From NCBI GenBank assembly GCA_001600615.1, contig BCKK01000007.1, positions 650,431 to 714,430 of the forward strand: 64,000 nucleotides of DNA, written 5' to 3'. This DNA is from Dioszegia crocea (taxonomy: Eukaryota; Basidiomycota; Tremellomycetes; Tremellales; Bulleribasidiaceae). The notes below the pieces were generated by a model. It was not told where the DNA came from and made no database searches. It worked only from the letters and a program-made list of their open reading frames with translations. Of this stretch, positions 45,945 through 57,246 are shown in pieces; the stretch's first letter is position 1; each line of letters opens with the position of its first letter. The translations under genes and the position numbers were made by a program.

Positions 45945-47941
45945 ATGGCTTCCCAACACATCTTGACCGAGAACAAGGCCCACAACGACGAGATGTTGGA
46001 GATAGCACCCAAGGGTGACATGGTCGAGCATGCGGAGATGGATGAAAAGATGGCCCGCGATATTCCCCAGCTCAAGTCCGAGTTGGATCGTCTGTCTATT
46101 GGTGCCGCCTTCACGACATTCAAATGGGCGGCTCTCATCTGTGGAGCTGCAGGATTCTCCGCAATCACAGACGGTGAGTGGAGAGTCCCTAATTGAGCTC
46201 TAGGCTGACAGTCAGGTTACCAAAACTCCCTTACTTCTGGTCTTGTCGCCAACAAGGGGTTTGTCGCTCAATTTGGGTTCCTCAACGACAAGGGCGTGGT
46301 CGCACTCGTGCCCACTCACGTCTCGACGTTTGGTGGGATGTTCAGGTGAGTGGATCCTTCAAAGGTGGGAATGCTTGCTTATGACAGTGCTGGACAAGTC
46401 ATTGGTCAATTCTCCATCCAGTGGATCTCGGATTGGTTCGGACGCAAGGGAGCGATGTGGACTTTCATGGCTTTGATCACTTTGGTGAGTCCCTTGTCAT
46501 CACTGACGTCGCTTGGCGAAATGCTTATAGTCAGGCCGCTATCGTTGAGTGCGTCAGTACAGTCTGGTGGCACTTTACCATCGCCAAATTCATCGCTGGT
46601 GTAGGGATTGGAAGTGTGCAAGCGACTCTGCCCGTGGTGAGTTTCGGAGTCAAGCCCGACCTCGAGGCGTATCGCTGACATGTCAGTACATCAACGAGCA
46701 CGCTCCTGTTCAGATCCGTGGTTTCTTGGTCGTCGCATACAGCCTGTAAGTCTACCAAGCTAGAGTAGAAGATGAGGATCTGACGATTCCAGGTGGTTCT
46801 CCCTCGGCGGGCTGTTGAGCTCTATCGCCCTTTCAGCGCTAAACACCAACTCCCCCTTGGACTGGCGAACTCCCATCTACACCCAGTTCGGCGTTATCGG
46901 TCTCGCTCTCATCATCTACGTCTTCTTGCCGGAATCTCCATGGTGGCTCGTCTCGAAAGGCAAGACCGACCGCGCACGTCAAATTTTGGCCAAGAAGAAC
47001 TCGGGCGTCCCAGGCTACGACGTTGAGGCCGAACTCAACATTATCGTCTACACCATTGAGATTCAGAAGCAGGAGGATCTGGCTGCTAAGGCCGAGGGAC
47101 CCTTTGCTATCTTCAAGGGTCTCAACGGTAAACGATTCTTGATCGGCTCGTGGCCCAAGGTAAGTTCTGCCAAGATTATCATCCTTTTGCTGACTTTCTA
47201 GGTCCTACAGCAATTTGTCGGTCTCGGTGTCTTCTCATCTTACGCCACCTACTTCTTCCAATTGGCCGGCAACACGAACCCCTTCAACGTCACCGTCATC
47301 CTCGGCTGCTGCAGCTTGATCGCCGTCATTCTCGATGCCAACCTCGTCGACCGTATCGGCCGAAGACGCATGACCTTGATCGGTTTCACTGGAGCTTGCT
47401 TCGGCGTGACCTTGATGGCCATCATCGGATGCTTCGACTACACTTCCCCCCAACTCGGCGGTGTCCTCGTCTTCGCTGGAGTCATCGCCAACTTCTGTAA
47501 CACTTTCCAGAGCTCGACATCTTACGCCTACCTGACTGAAATGCCCGAACAGCGATTCCGAGCTAGGGCCACCGGATGGGGTCTCGCTTACTGCAACCTG
47601 TAAGTTACCTTTCGTTATCGTAATAAAATCAATTGCTGACAGTATCAGCTTCGCTGTGCTTTTCAACTTCACTATTCCCCTCATGCTCAACATCTGGGTC
47701 GTCAAGACTGCCTTCCTCTTTGCTGGCTTGGGTATCCCGTACGTTATTTCTGTGATCTCTCCCCTGGGGCGTTGCTGACTTGACCAGAGGAACCATCTTG
47801 GCCTACTTCATCATGCCCGAGTCTATGAACCGATCCGCCGCCGAGATCGACGAGATGTTCCATGCTGGCGTATCCCTACGGAAATGGCGTGGCTACAAGA
47901 CCGAAGTCGAGAGGGATTTGGACAGCAGGACTACTGTATAA
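45945..47941 (+). CDS. MFS sugar transporter, tandem copy 2
   Basis: Close tandem paralogue of the preceding transporter. The N-terminus is MASQHILTENKAHNDEM. TM1 contains KWAALICGAAGFSAITDGYQNS, followed by FGRKGAMWTFMALITL, GVGIGSVQATLPVYINEHAP, PESPWWLVSKGKTDRARQI, QQFVGLGVFSSYATYFF, DRIGRRRMTLIGF and PEQRFRARATGWGLAY. The exon structure matches copy 1, and most differences are conservative, so duplication is fairly recent and both copies look functional. The C-terminus (LDSRTTV) differs from copy 1 (LDTRIAE). Substrate unknown; alpha-glucoside or hexose are the family options. Confidence 0.91.
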
Positions 47942-48004
47942 TCGTCGGATGTGAGGTTTATTGGGAGTTTGCTAGTATGCGCATTGGTAGTATCTGTAAA
48001 GAGA

Positions 48005-49086
48005 ATGTATCTGTCACCATCTCCAGCCTTTGCGCCCATGTACCTTACTGGCAACTGACAGCATTCCTCGTTTCAGGATACAAACGCGTTGCAACCGTTT
48101 GTGGGGCTCCATTTCAGCCTGGAGGTCAACCACAATTTCGACTGCTCGCGAAAATGATCCTTACTATACCCGTTCCTATAAAGTGTCAAGTACCATGCTG
48201 GGCCCCTCTCGACGCTCCAGTACCGAGATAGGCACTGCTTTCGAAAAACACAGCCAGCGTTACCTGAATAGTAACCTGCACATGTCGCTTAGACGCGTCG
48301 GACGAGCAGGCGATGGGGGCGTTGATTTGCGGGGGAGCTGGTATGTTCCTTCAAACCCAGCTGGGCCTTCTCGGCTGGCAGGTGCGTCTGCTGGATCGGA
48401 ACGGAATTGCCATATGGAAGAATTCAGGGAGGACTGGAGAAGATTGAGGGTGGTGGGGCAGTGTAAAGCCGAGAAGAAGGGATTGGGGCCGAGAGCTGTT
48501 CGGGAGCTCGAAGGGGTTGTTGCGCATCTTCAAGGTGAGTTGCTTGCTTTAGAGAATTGAAGGCTCATTATATGTATACGCCAGACACAAATGCTGATCT
48601 CTAGGGGCAAGTAGGAAAGGCAAAGAACGATCCCTTTCTCTGGACCACTCCTCGCAATCCCTCCATTCCAGCGATCCACTTCTTCCCTCGATCGAAGAAG
48701 ACAGTGATTCAGAGATCGTTGCAATCTTGTTGTCTCAATCAGGGTTCAGCAAGAATGCAATGCTGCACGCTACCAAGTCGCATACGCCATTCATGTTGGT
48801 ACATCTACCCGGCGGTCAGGCGACAGGAGTGGCAGGGGAGGCTGAGCAGACACTATCAGGTTCAGGCGAGGTAGATGTCGGAGGGGTGTGGTGGAATTCA
48901 GCGCTTTCCGGACCGTCAGGGATACTGGGAGGCATGATGGAATTGAGAAGGGAGATTTTGGCTGGGAGTGGAGTGAACGAAGTCACGGGGGACGCGCAAA
49001 TCAAAGTCCGGTATAGGCTGTATCATAACGGGCGAAGGTTTGGTAGACTGGGCCCAGCATTAGAATCTCTGGAGGATGATGCCTAA
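48005..49086 (+). CDS. RRG7: RRG7-like mitochondrial protein (DUF2034, nuclease-like fold)
   Basis: Homologue of Required for Respiratory Growth 7, a mitochondrial protein with a restriction-endonuclease-like core. The core reads GTAFEKHSQRYLNSNLHMSL, RRVGRAGDGGVDLRGSWYVP, then CKAEKKGLGPRAVRELEGVV. The Glu, Asp (GGVDLRG) and Lys (QCKAEKK) positions fit the PD-(D/E)xK pattern. The first in-frame ATG of the main frame is 48194. A better model starts at ATG 48005, ends exon 1 at 48039 and skips a 37-nt intron (GTACCT to TTTCAG, 48040-48076). This adds a basic, Ser/Arg-rich leader (SISAWRSTTISTAR) that looks like a mitochondrial presequence. A second intron follows at about 48535-48603. It converges with TGS1, with about 20 bp between stops. 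Confidence 0.75.
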
Positions 49087-49105
49087 TCTTATGACGGGGA
49101 CTCTT

Positions 49106-50562
<1,457 letters not shown>

Positions 50563-50935
50563 GGTGGTCTTTATGAAGGGGTCATATTAGCAATGGAAGC
50601 GGGCGTAACACCCTCGCGAGAGAAGCTGCAGCTTGGCTGATGCCACGTGATAACAAGCCTTCGATCGAGCAAGAGCTTGCGAAAGAGAGAAAAAGAGCCT
50701 CTTCTCCGCCCATATCACCTTAGCTTGACTCTATCGCTGTACGTATCATGGCGGAGCCTGCTCTCTACTCGAACAGGCACTCCGAGTTGCCTCACAAATG
50801 GAGCACAGTCGCACTGGCGCGATACGTTTCAGAGTTCCCCTTTGTTAGGGTCCTCTGGGGATCTAGCGCGACGCGCGAGATGACTTGCTTGGCTACAATG
50901 CTTTACCCATCTCAAGATTCTCACACATCTCACCG
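50563..50935. other. Divergent promoter between TGS1 and F-box-like copy 4
   Basis: About 370 bp separating two divergent starts. It contains short open frames without recognisable domains. Presumed promoter and leader sequence. Confidence 0.4.
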
Positions 50936-52790
50936 ATGCTGATGATCACCCTTCCCGCTGTTCCCCAGAGGAGGGATCCTGCACTCGCAGGTCCTGCTGC
51001 TAAGAGGGCTTTCGAAATATCCGATATCCGCCGGGTCATTCTCAGCCACCTTGAACCAGGCGATCTGGCGAGAGTGATGAGAACCCAAAGGGAGTGTCTA
51101 GGGGATGGGGCGGCAGAGCTGTATCGGAACATCACGTACGCCGTTGCAATGTCGATCGACCAAGCTATAGTAGGTTCATCCAATCAGGCTTCCAGCTTTC
51201 ACAAGACAAGGAGCTGAAAATGCAGCCTCGACAAGCAATGTACGCCCAAGCTGTCGTCGAGATCGATGGCCGATCCCTTACCCTCTCTTCCACTCTACTA
51301 AGCGCCGTGCTAAGTCAACTAAACGCATTTCCCCGTCACCAAGTTGGCCGATACACCAGTCTCGAAATCTATCGGGAATCATCATTCAACCTCGTCGTTC
51401 CGCCCCTAAAGAGGGCGTTCCCGGCTCTGCGGAAGGTCATCTTTGGGGCTAGAGACGACTGGGGTTCTCACAGCTTCTGGACCGTACGATTCGACGCCAC
51501 CTACATCGATGATGACCCGGTTGCCCAACCGGACGCGACCGGCCACATCCACCTCATCCATCCCCTTCACCTCCGGTGTTACGCACCTCCTCCACCTGAT
51601 CTACGCATCCACTGCCCCGTTCCTCCGCCAGCGAACTATACCATGAACGAGCGGCTCAACGTGCAAACGCTATCCGACGATCGAGGACCGCCGTCCGATC
51701 CCACTCCCTGGCTACAGATCCTCCGAAACGACCCTGCTTTCGACCTACTATACCAATACTTCCATGCGGGCGACTTACCAATCACCATGAGTGATCTTGT
51801 CGGTCTCTATGATAGGCAGATTGTCAAAGGCTATGAAAAGCGTCTTGGGACAATCATTGCGCATTGCATTATGCCTTGGGGTATTTACGATTTTGGTCAA
51901 CTTTCCCAAGTGGCTTCGGCCTCGTTGACCAAACTCGAACTCTGCGGGAAATACCTACGTCGCGAGAACCCCAGCGCCCTCTCCTTCGCCGATCTCCCCT
52001 CTTTCATCGACATGGTCAAAACGGACCTGCCGAATCTTGCCTACCTCCGATTCCCCATCAACGGCATCACTACCGCCGAAACCCTTTGCGGAGGTATGCT
52101 CCACCCCCACACGCTCGACCACGGCGGTACCATCAGCACACTCCAGCTTGTCACAATTGAGCATGACAGTACCCTATTCAACGTCATTCGGGCTCTATCC
52201 CCAATCTGCACCTCGTATGCGACTCTTACTCTTTCCTCAAACCGGCGCCGGGGCTGGGATGAGTCTGCGCAACAAACAGGATTTCTGCACTATCTTCGAG
52301 GGTGAGTTACTGCTTTCCAGACCAAGCCGGAATCTGATGATGTAGCCAACCACCGTCCCGCCGCATCCACCTCGCTACTGTCTCCTTCACCTCGCTCGAC
52401 GTCCTCGTCCTTTCTGACATCTACTCTCTGCAGTACAGCGACGACGGTCAGCCTATCCGTCTGAGCAAATCCAAAGCTCTCCGTTGGCATGACGACGCGC
52501 AAACGGCCGAAAACACCTTGAACCATATCCTCCCCACTCTCACTACCGAGATGCGGTCCTTTACTGAATCGTCTGCTCGGCTCAAGACTCTCTCGACATC
52601 ATCGGCAAGCGCGGAGGAGCTGCTTTTGGAAGCGGAGCAGATGCTAGAAGCGGTACGGGGGTTGAATGAGGCGTCGGCGGAATTTCAGAAGGTGATTGGG
52701 GAGAACCAAAAGTCCGAGCTGGACATCCTACGTTTCGTGGGGACTTTGAGAGCCATTGCGGAGAAGGTCAGGCACGAGGGTCAGGGATGA
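50936..52790 (+). CDS. F-box-like/LRR-like paralogue, copy 4 (intact, coiled-coil tail)
   Basis: Three exons (50936-51169, 51211-52301, 52346-52790) give 589 residues without a lesion. Exon 1 is the F-box-like unit: AKRAFEISDIRRVILSHLEP, GDLARVMRTQRECLGDGAAE. The core has RQAMYAQAVVEIDGRS, LKRAFPALRKVIFGARDDWG, ANYTMNERLNV, LPITMSDLVGLYDRQIVKG, VASASLTKLELCGKYL, FADLPSFIDMVKTDLPNL, GITTAETLCGGML and LFNVIRALSPIC. The third exon begins QPPSRRIHLATVSF and, unlike copies 1-3, continues into a long predicted coiled coil (SAEELLLEAEQMLEAVRGLN, then QKSELDILRFVGTLRAIAEK). The coil could mediate oligomerisation. Function is inferred only from the F-box-like unit. Confidence 0.85.
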
Positions 52791-52894
52791 CATGGGTAGC
52801 CCGAAGAGGGATGAGTGCTATACGCCTTTGAGTGTCGCGGTGGGGTTTCCCGGCGGACTCGTTTGGGTCTGAGTAGGCCCAACTAGGCCCAACC

Positions 52895-53835
52895 ATGTCA
52901 AACGGACCCTTTAGGGTCCCTCCGCCTCGACCTCAATACCTTGCCCTGTCAGTCTATCATTCCCTCCACCCCCACCATCCGGCTATACCCTCTCCGAACG
53001 CTTCGACCTCATCATACATTCCCCCATATTCCGCGATGATGAACGGCTCTGGGCTAAATGGCTATAGGCTATTCGGACCCATCCCTACTTTGCCAATCTC
53101 TACAGAGGAGCCAGTTTCGGCTCCCTCGCCATAACCTTCGATACCCTCATACACCTGTACCAGCTGCAAATCGCACAAGGGCACGAGATCCGTCTCCAGC
53201 ATATCATTGCCCCCTACATCTGTCCATGGCACATAAGCGACATGCAGGCATTCGCCAACGTGGCGTCGTCCTCCTTGGTCTCGCTCGTGCTCTCCTGCAG
53301 CCACCCTGATCGGTATGACCAAAATGTCCGGGTGTCATTCGCCGATTTGCCAGCACTCATTACCATCATCCGTCGCGATCTGCCCAATCTCGAAACGCTC
53401 CAATTGTCTCTATCAGGGATGGAAGTGGCGGAAGGTTTGTGCAAGCGATGGCTCAGGCCGGATATACTGGAGCCAGGGGGTACACTCGAGATAATTACAA
53501 TCCTCACGGCGAATTGGGCACCTAGTCTCTTCAACTTGATCCGGTGCCTCAGCCCGATCTGTACCGCGGAGGCATTCCTCAACGTCATCCTGGACTCGGA
53601 GGCCGCATTTTGGAATTTCAGTGCGCAGACTGAAGTACACAGTTATCTGAGAAGGTCCGTTATGGACGATATCTATACTTCTCGTTTGGTCACAGGCTGA
53701 CGCTCAACAGGCAGCCCGCTCACTTTCGCCGTCACCTTAGTACGGTCGACTTTGCCGATCTAGGCGTGTTCGACCCATCGCAGGTTTTGAAGCTGGAGTA
53801 TGGTGATGATGGCCAGCCTAAGCGACTATCTTAGA
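52895..53835 (+). pseudogene. F-box-like/LRR-like paralogue, copy 5 (5'-truncated, nonsense)
   Basis: A remnant directly downstream of copy 4. The F-box-like exon and the first third of the core are missing; homology starts at the Pro-rich loop (SFPPPPPSGYTLSERFDLII). In frame, the codon after AKWL at 53067-53069 is TAG, where copy 1 has Glu in WLEAIRT. Homology then continues: LQIAQGHEIRLQHIIAPYIC, FANVASSSLVSLVLSCSH, FADLPALITIIRRDLPNL, MEVAEGLCKRWL and LFNLIRCLSPIC. A phase-2 intron leads to QPAHFRRHLSTVDFADLGVF and the protein stops after PKRLS at about 53835, without the coiled-coil tail seen in copy 4. The combination of truncation and internal stop makes this a clear pseudogene. Confidence 0.88.
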
Positions 53836-54068
53836 GGCATGGGATATCAAAAGATGAGGAGACATTTCGGGTGGGACGGGAGGTTAGCGGTTGACGATGG
53901 ATCTCAGCTTGTGTACATTGGGTAAGTGTGCTTTCGTCTGATCTGCTGAGAGTACTTGCTGATCTACAGTGTACTCTAATCAGAGATATACATGGTGATA
54001 CGCACGTCACTATACACGATGCACAATCATACAGGAGGCTGAACTTGTGGCATGACCGATTCGGCCTC

Positions 54069-55145
54069 TTACTCAACCGGCAATTTCAAGTGGGTTTGGA
54101 AGAATTTGACAGCCGCAGCATTCGCCTCCTCAAACGCCTTCTTGCTCGGGGCATGTTCCAGATTTGGCCGTGCGGCGAAGCCATGAAGCGTTTCTGTACG
54201 TCAGCATTGACCGCATTTTGGCAAATGTTGACCTACGATCATAAATGGTATGCTCAAAAACCACATCTCGCCCCTCCATCACCTGTCTCAAATCCGCAAT
54301 AGCTCCATCCTTGAACACCATGTCGTGATCTGCAAGATGCCACTGGCTGGGTTTGGTGATTTTGGAGTAAGTGGCCTTTTCGGGAGCGGGGTGGCAGATG
54401 ATGCCGCAGTCGAGGAGGGATTTGTCACCAGCGGAGAGGAGATGGGCAATCATAGATCCACCACGGCAGTATCTTAATGTCAGTAAGGCTCAACATTCTG
54501 TGCGAGAATTGACTTACCCTATCGCGCCAATCTTCTCGTACCCTTCTGCTCGTAGCTCTTCAGTTGCCTGTATATCAGTCTTGCTGCTACATATTTATCA
54601 GATCTGACTCACCTTCACGCATAGAGGAAGTGTACGACCATTCAGTAGACCTGGGATCTTCCAGACTATCTTGCCGAAAACATAGATATAATCTCGGATG
54701 GTGGCATACCATGATTTCTGGGCGAATTCGTCTGGGTATGAGGGCATGATGGCCCCAAACCACACTGGTGGCGGAGCATCGGCTGAGACTATCAGCCTCG
54801 AGGATATTTAGTAACCAAAGTCAGAGTGGACTGACGAATGTAGTCGGGGATGAAGACGGGTATGCCTAGCTTATCGGCATACTCGTCGGCGATGATTTTC
54901 GGGTTGATCTATGCCAGAAGTCAGCATTGTCCTTGGTAGACACTAGTCAAGCATACCGTCTGGAATCCCATCGCGTCGTAGTATAAGATCATAGCCGCCT
55001 TGCTGTCCTTGACGGGCTTCTGCGGCTGGACCACATACCGAGGGACGGTCCGAGCACCTTCTGCTGGTTGGATTGAGCCCCTTGGAGTTCCGGGTAACTC
55101 GCCAGGGATGGAGACGCAGCAGGGTCTGAGGCTGAGGAATGCCAT
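54069..55145 (-). CDS. Dienelactone hydrolase family protein
   Basis: An alpha/beta hydrolase of the dienelactone hydrolase type. The ATG at 55145 reads MAFLSLRPCCVSIPGEL, then PRYVVQP, AAMILYYDAMGFQTV and INPKIIADEYADKLGIPVFI, with PDYI typical of the family. The nucleophile elbow is IGAIGYCRGGSM, with Cys in place of Ser as in true dienelactone hydrolases. The catalytic Asp is probably in HLADHDM and the His in TLHGFAARPN near the end. The C-terminal helix is KKAFEEANAAAVKFFQTHL. About six exons. The physiological substrate is unknown. It is the only non-family gene inside the right-hand F-box-like cluster and diverges from copy 6. Confidence 0.87.
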
Positions 55146-55344
55146 GAATTGCAAATCCTGCTGAGAGTGTACTGTTCGTGAGGATGTATGAAGGATATGA
55201 GGCGTGCATTCGGTGATGGGAAGTCTTTGAGACTCGGCCGATGCCCGAGGTGAGTCTCTGAGATCTGCTTCCGGCGGAAAGAACGGAGGAATGCGGAGCG
55301 AGATGAAAACATCGCTTACTTGTCGCGTCTCTTATCTATTGGCC

Positions 55345-57246
55345 ATGAACGTCTCGGCTATGACGACCTCCTCAGCGGATAGCCCCAAGGATGAGCCACT
55401 ACCGGCTTACTCAGCTGCTCGAGCCGTCTACGAGACGCCCAATATTCTCGAACAAATCATCGATTTGCTTCCCTTCGATGACATGAAAAGTGTCATGAGA
55501 GTCGGCAAGAGCACGATGGTGCTCGCAGCCCGCAGGATATATGGATGGATGACATTCCAAGATGCTCAGCTTCTGCTCGCAAAGGAGTCGGTGAGCTGTT
55601 CAAAATTCATCCTTACCTCTTAAATTGCTAACGCGCTCAGGCGTACCGAAAAATCTACGCCGCGGCTGTGCGTCACATCAACGCGTCACGCGACATAGAG
55701 ACATTCTACGATCCACCGCCATTCTCTCCAACCACTATACGAGGCTACGGTATCGATCCAGATAAGCGCGGGTGGAAGCCATCCAACAACCCATTTGATG
55801 GTGTCGAACAGTACGCGTACCATCCCGACATCCTGAGCTGCATGCTGGAACATCTGCTGCTCGATTTCCCCAATCTGCAGGGGATAGGTTTCTACCTCAG
55901 CCGAGAGTCGTGGGACGTTCACATCGACTCCAAATCCGTAACCAAAGAACCCTCCTCGTCCCTACTCTCGCCAGGAACCGGTCGCATCGTTTTCAAAAGG
56001 CGATACACGGTGCACCCTTCGTCGGAGGCGCCATATGACGAGATACATCCTCCGCCTGCCCCTCCCCTCGGCTATAAAATCCAGTACAACCTCACCCTCT
56101 GCGTGGTCTATTCCCTGGAGGCTTCCCAAAACAACGAGCGCGGAATGCGAGCGGTATCAGCGTTGAAAGATACGCCGTATATCGAGCATGTTTCTGCTAT
56201 AGAGCTCGCAGACCTCCCCATTCCACTCGGCAGTCTGGGTGATATCTACAAGAGACAGGCGGCGTTCGATAGCGGCAAAGACGACCGATTATGCGAGATC
56301 GAGGGTAAAGGGGTAACCCCCTTTGATATCCACGACTTCCGCTCCTTCGCGATGCTAGCCTCGAGCTCATTGTCGCACCTGTGCTTGGGCAGGAGAGGAT
56401 TCGCGCTCAGGCAGGAGCGGGCTGGCATGTCTTTCGGCGACCTGCCGTCGCTGATCGAGATAATCAGGGACAACCTGCCCAGGTTGGACTCCCTTGACAT
56501 CGACCTGGACGATGTCGACACAGCCGATGTGCTCTGCCGGAACTTCCTTAGCGGTGATACGTTGGAGCGGCACGGAACTATCTTTACCCTCCATATCATC
56601 ACGAAGTCCTTCTCCACCCCGCTCTTCGACACCATACGAGCGCTGTCTCCTTTAATGGCTCCCTACGCTGGTTTCGGTGGCCGGTTAGAAGTGAGCTCCA
56701 GGTCTCGATATGACGAGTATGTTGGTGATATGAAGGAGCAGTTTAATTACCTTTCGTATCTCCGCAAGTAAGTCCTTCACCGATTTGACCACACGCTGGT
56801 AGTTACGACATTCTTTACTGATCCATGACAGACAACCGTTCGAACGTCGTAAATACCTATCCACCATCGACTTCCAGTCCCTGGGCCTGACAAAGCTTTC
56901 TGAGGTCGAGACCCTTACCTACGATGCCAACGGTCGGCCGCGAAGCCGGATCGAGGAAAAGGCGGAGAAATTGGTGGAGAGCATTCAAACAGGCATCGGC
57001 GCTCTACCATTGTCAACCCTCTTATCGCTCATCGAGGCTGGGATACCGAAGAGTGTCTCGGCCGCGAATCATCTGGCAGCAATGTCCCCGAATGCGACCG
57101 ATGCGGAGATGCTGGGCGAAGCGGAGAAGCTACAGGCGGCTTTGAACCAGGTTCAGAGTGCGGCGCTGAGGATCGTTGGGGCGGTGTCGCGAGAGACGCA
57201 TAAGGGTGTAGCGGACTTGATCAAGGAGCTGAAAGGGCGCCTGTAG
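55345..57246 (+). CDS. F-box-like/LRR-like paralogue, copy 6 (intact, divergent)
   Basis: Three exons (55345-55590, 55641-56767, 56832-57246) give 595 residues, uninterrupted. The F-box-like unit is AARAVYETPNILEQIIDLLP, FDDMKSVMRVGKSTMVLAARR. The core begins AYRKIYAAAVRHINASRD and keeps LPIPLGSLGDIYKRQAA, FAMLASSSLSHLCLG, FGDLPSLIEIIRDNLPRL, DVDTADVLCRNFL and LFDTIRALSPLM, but loops are more divergent than in other copies. The last exon starts QPFERRKYLSTIDFQSLGLT, then YDANGRPR, and ends in a coiled coil (DAEMLGEAEKLQAALNQVQS). An ATG at 55360 is an alternative start. It diverges from the hydrolase gene by 200 bp. Confidence 0.84.
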
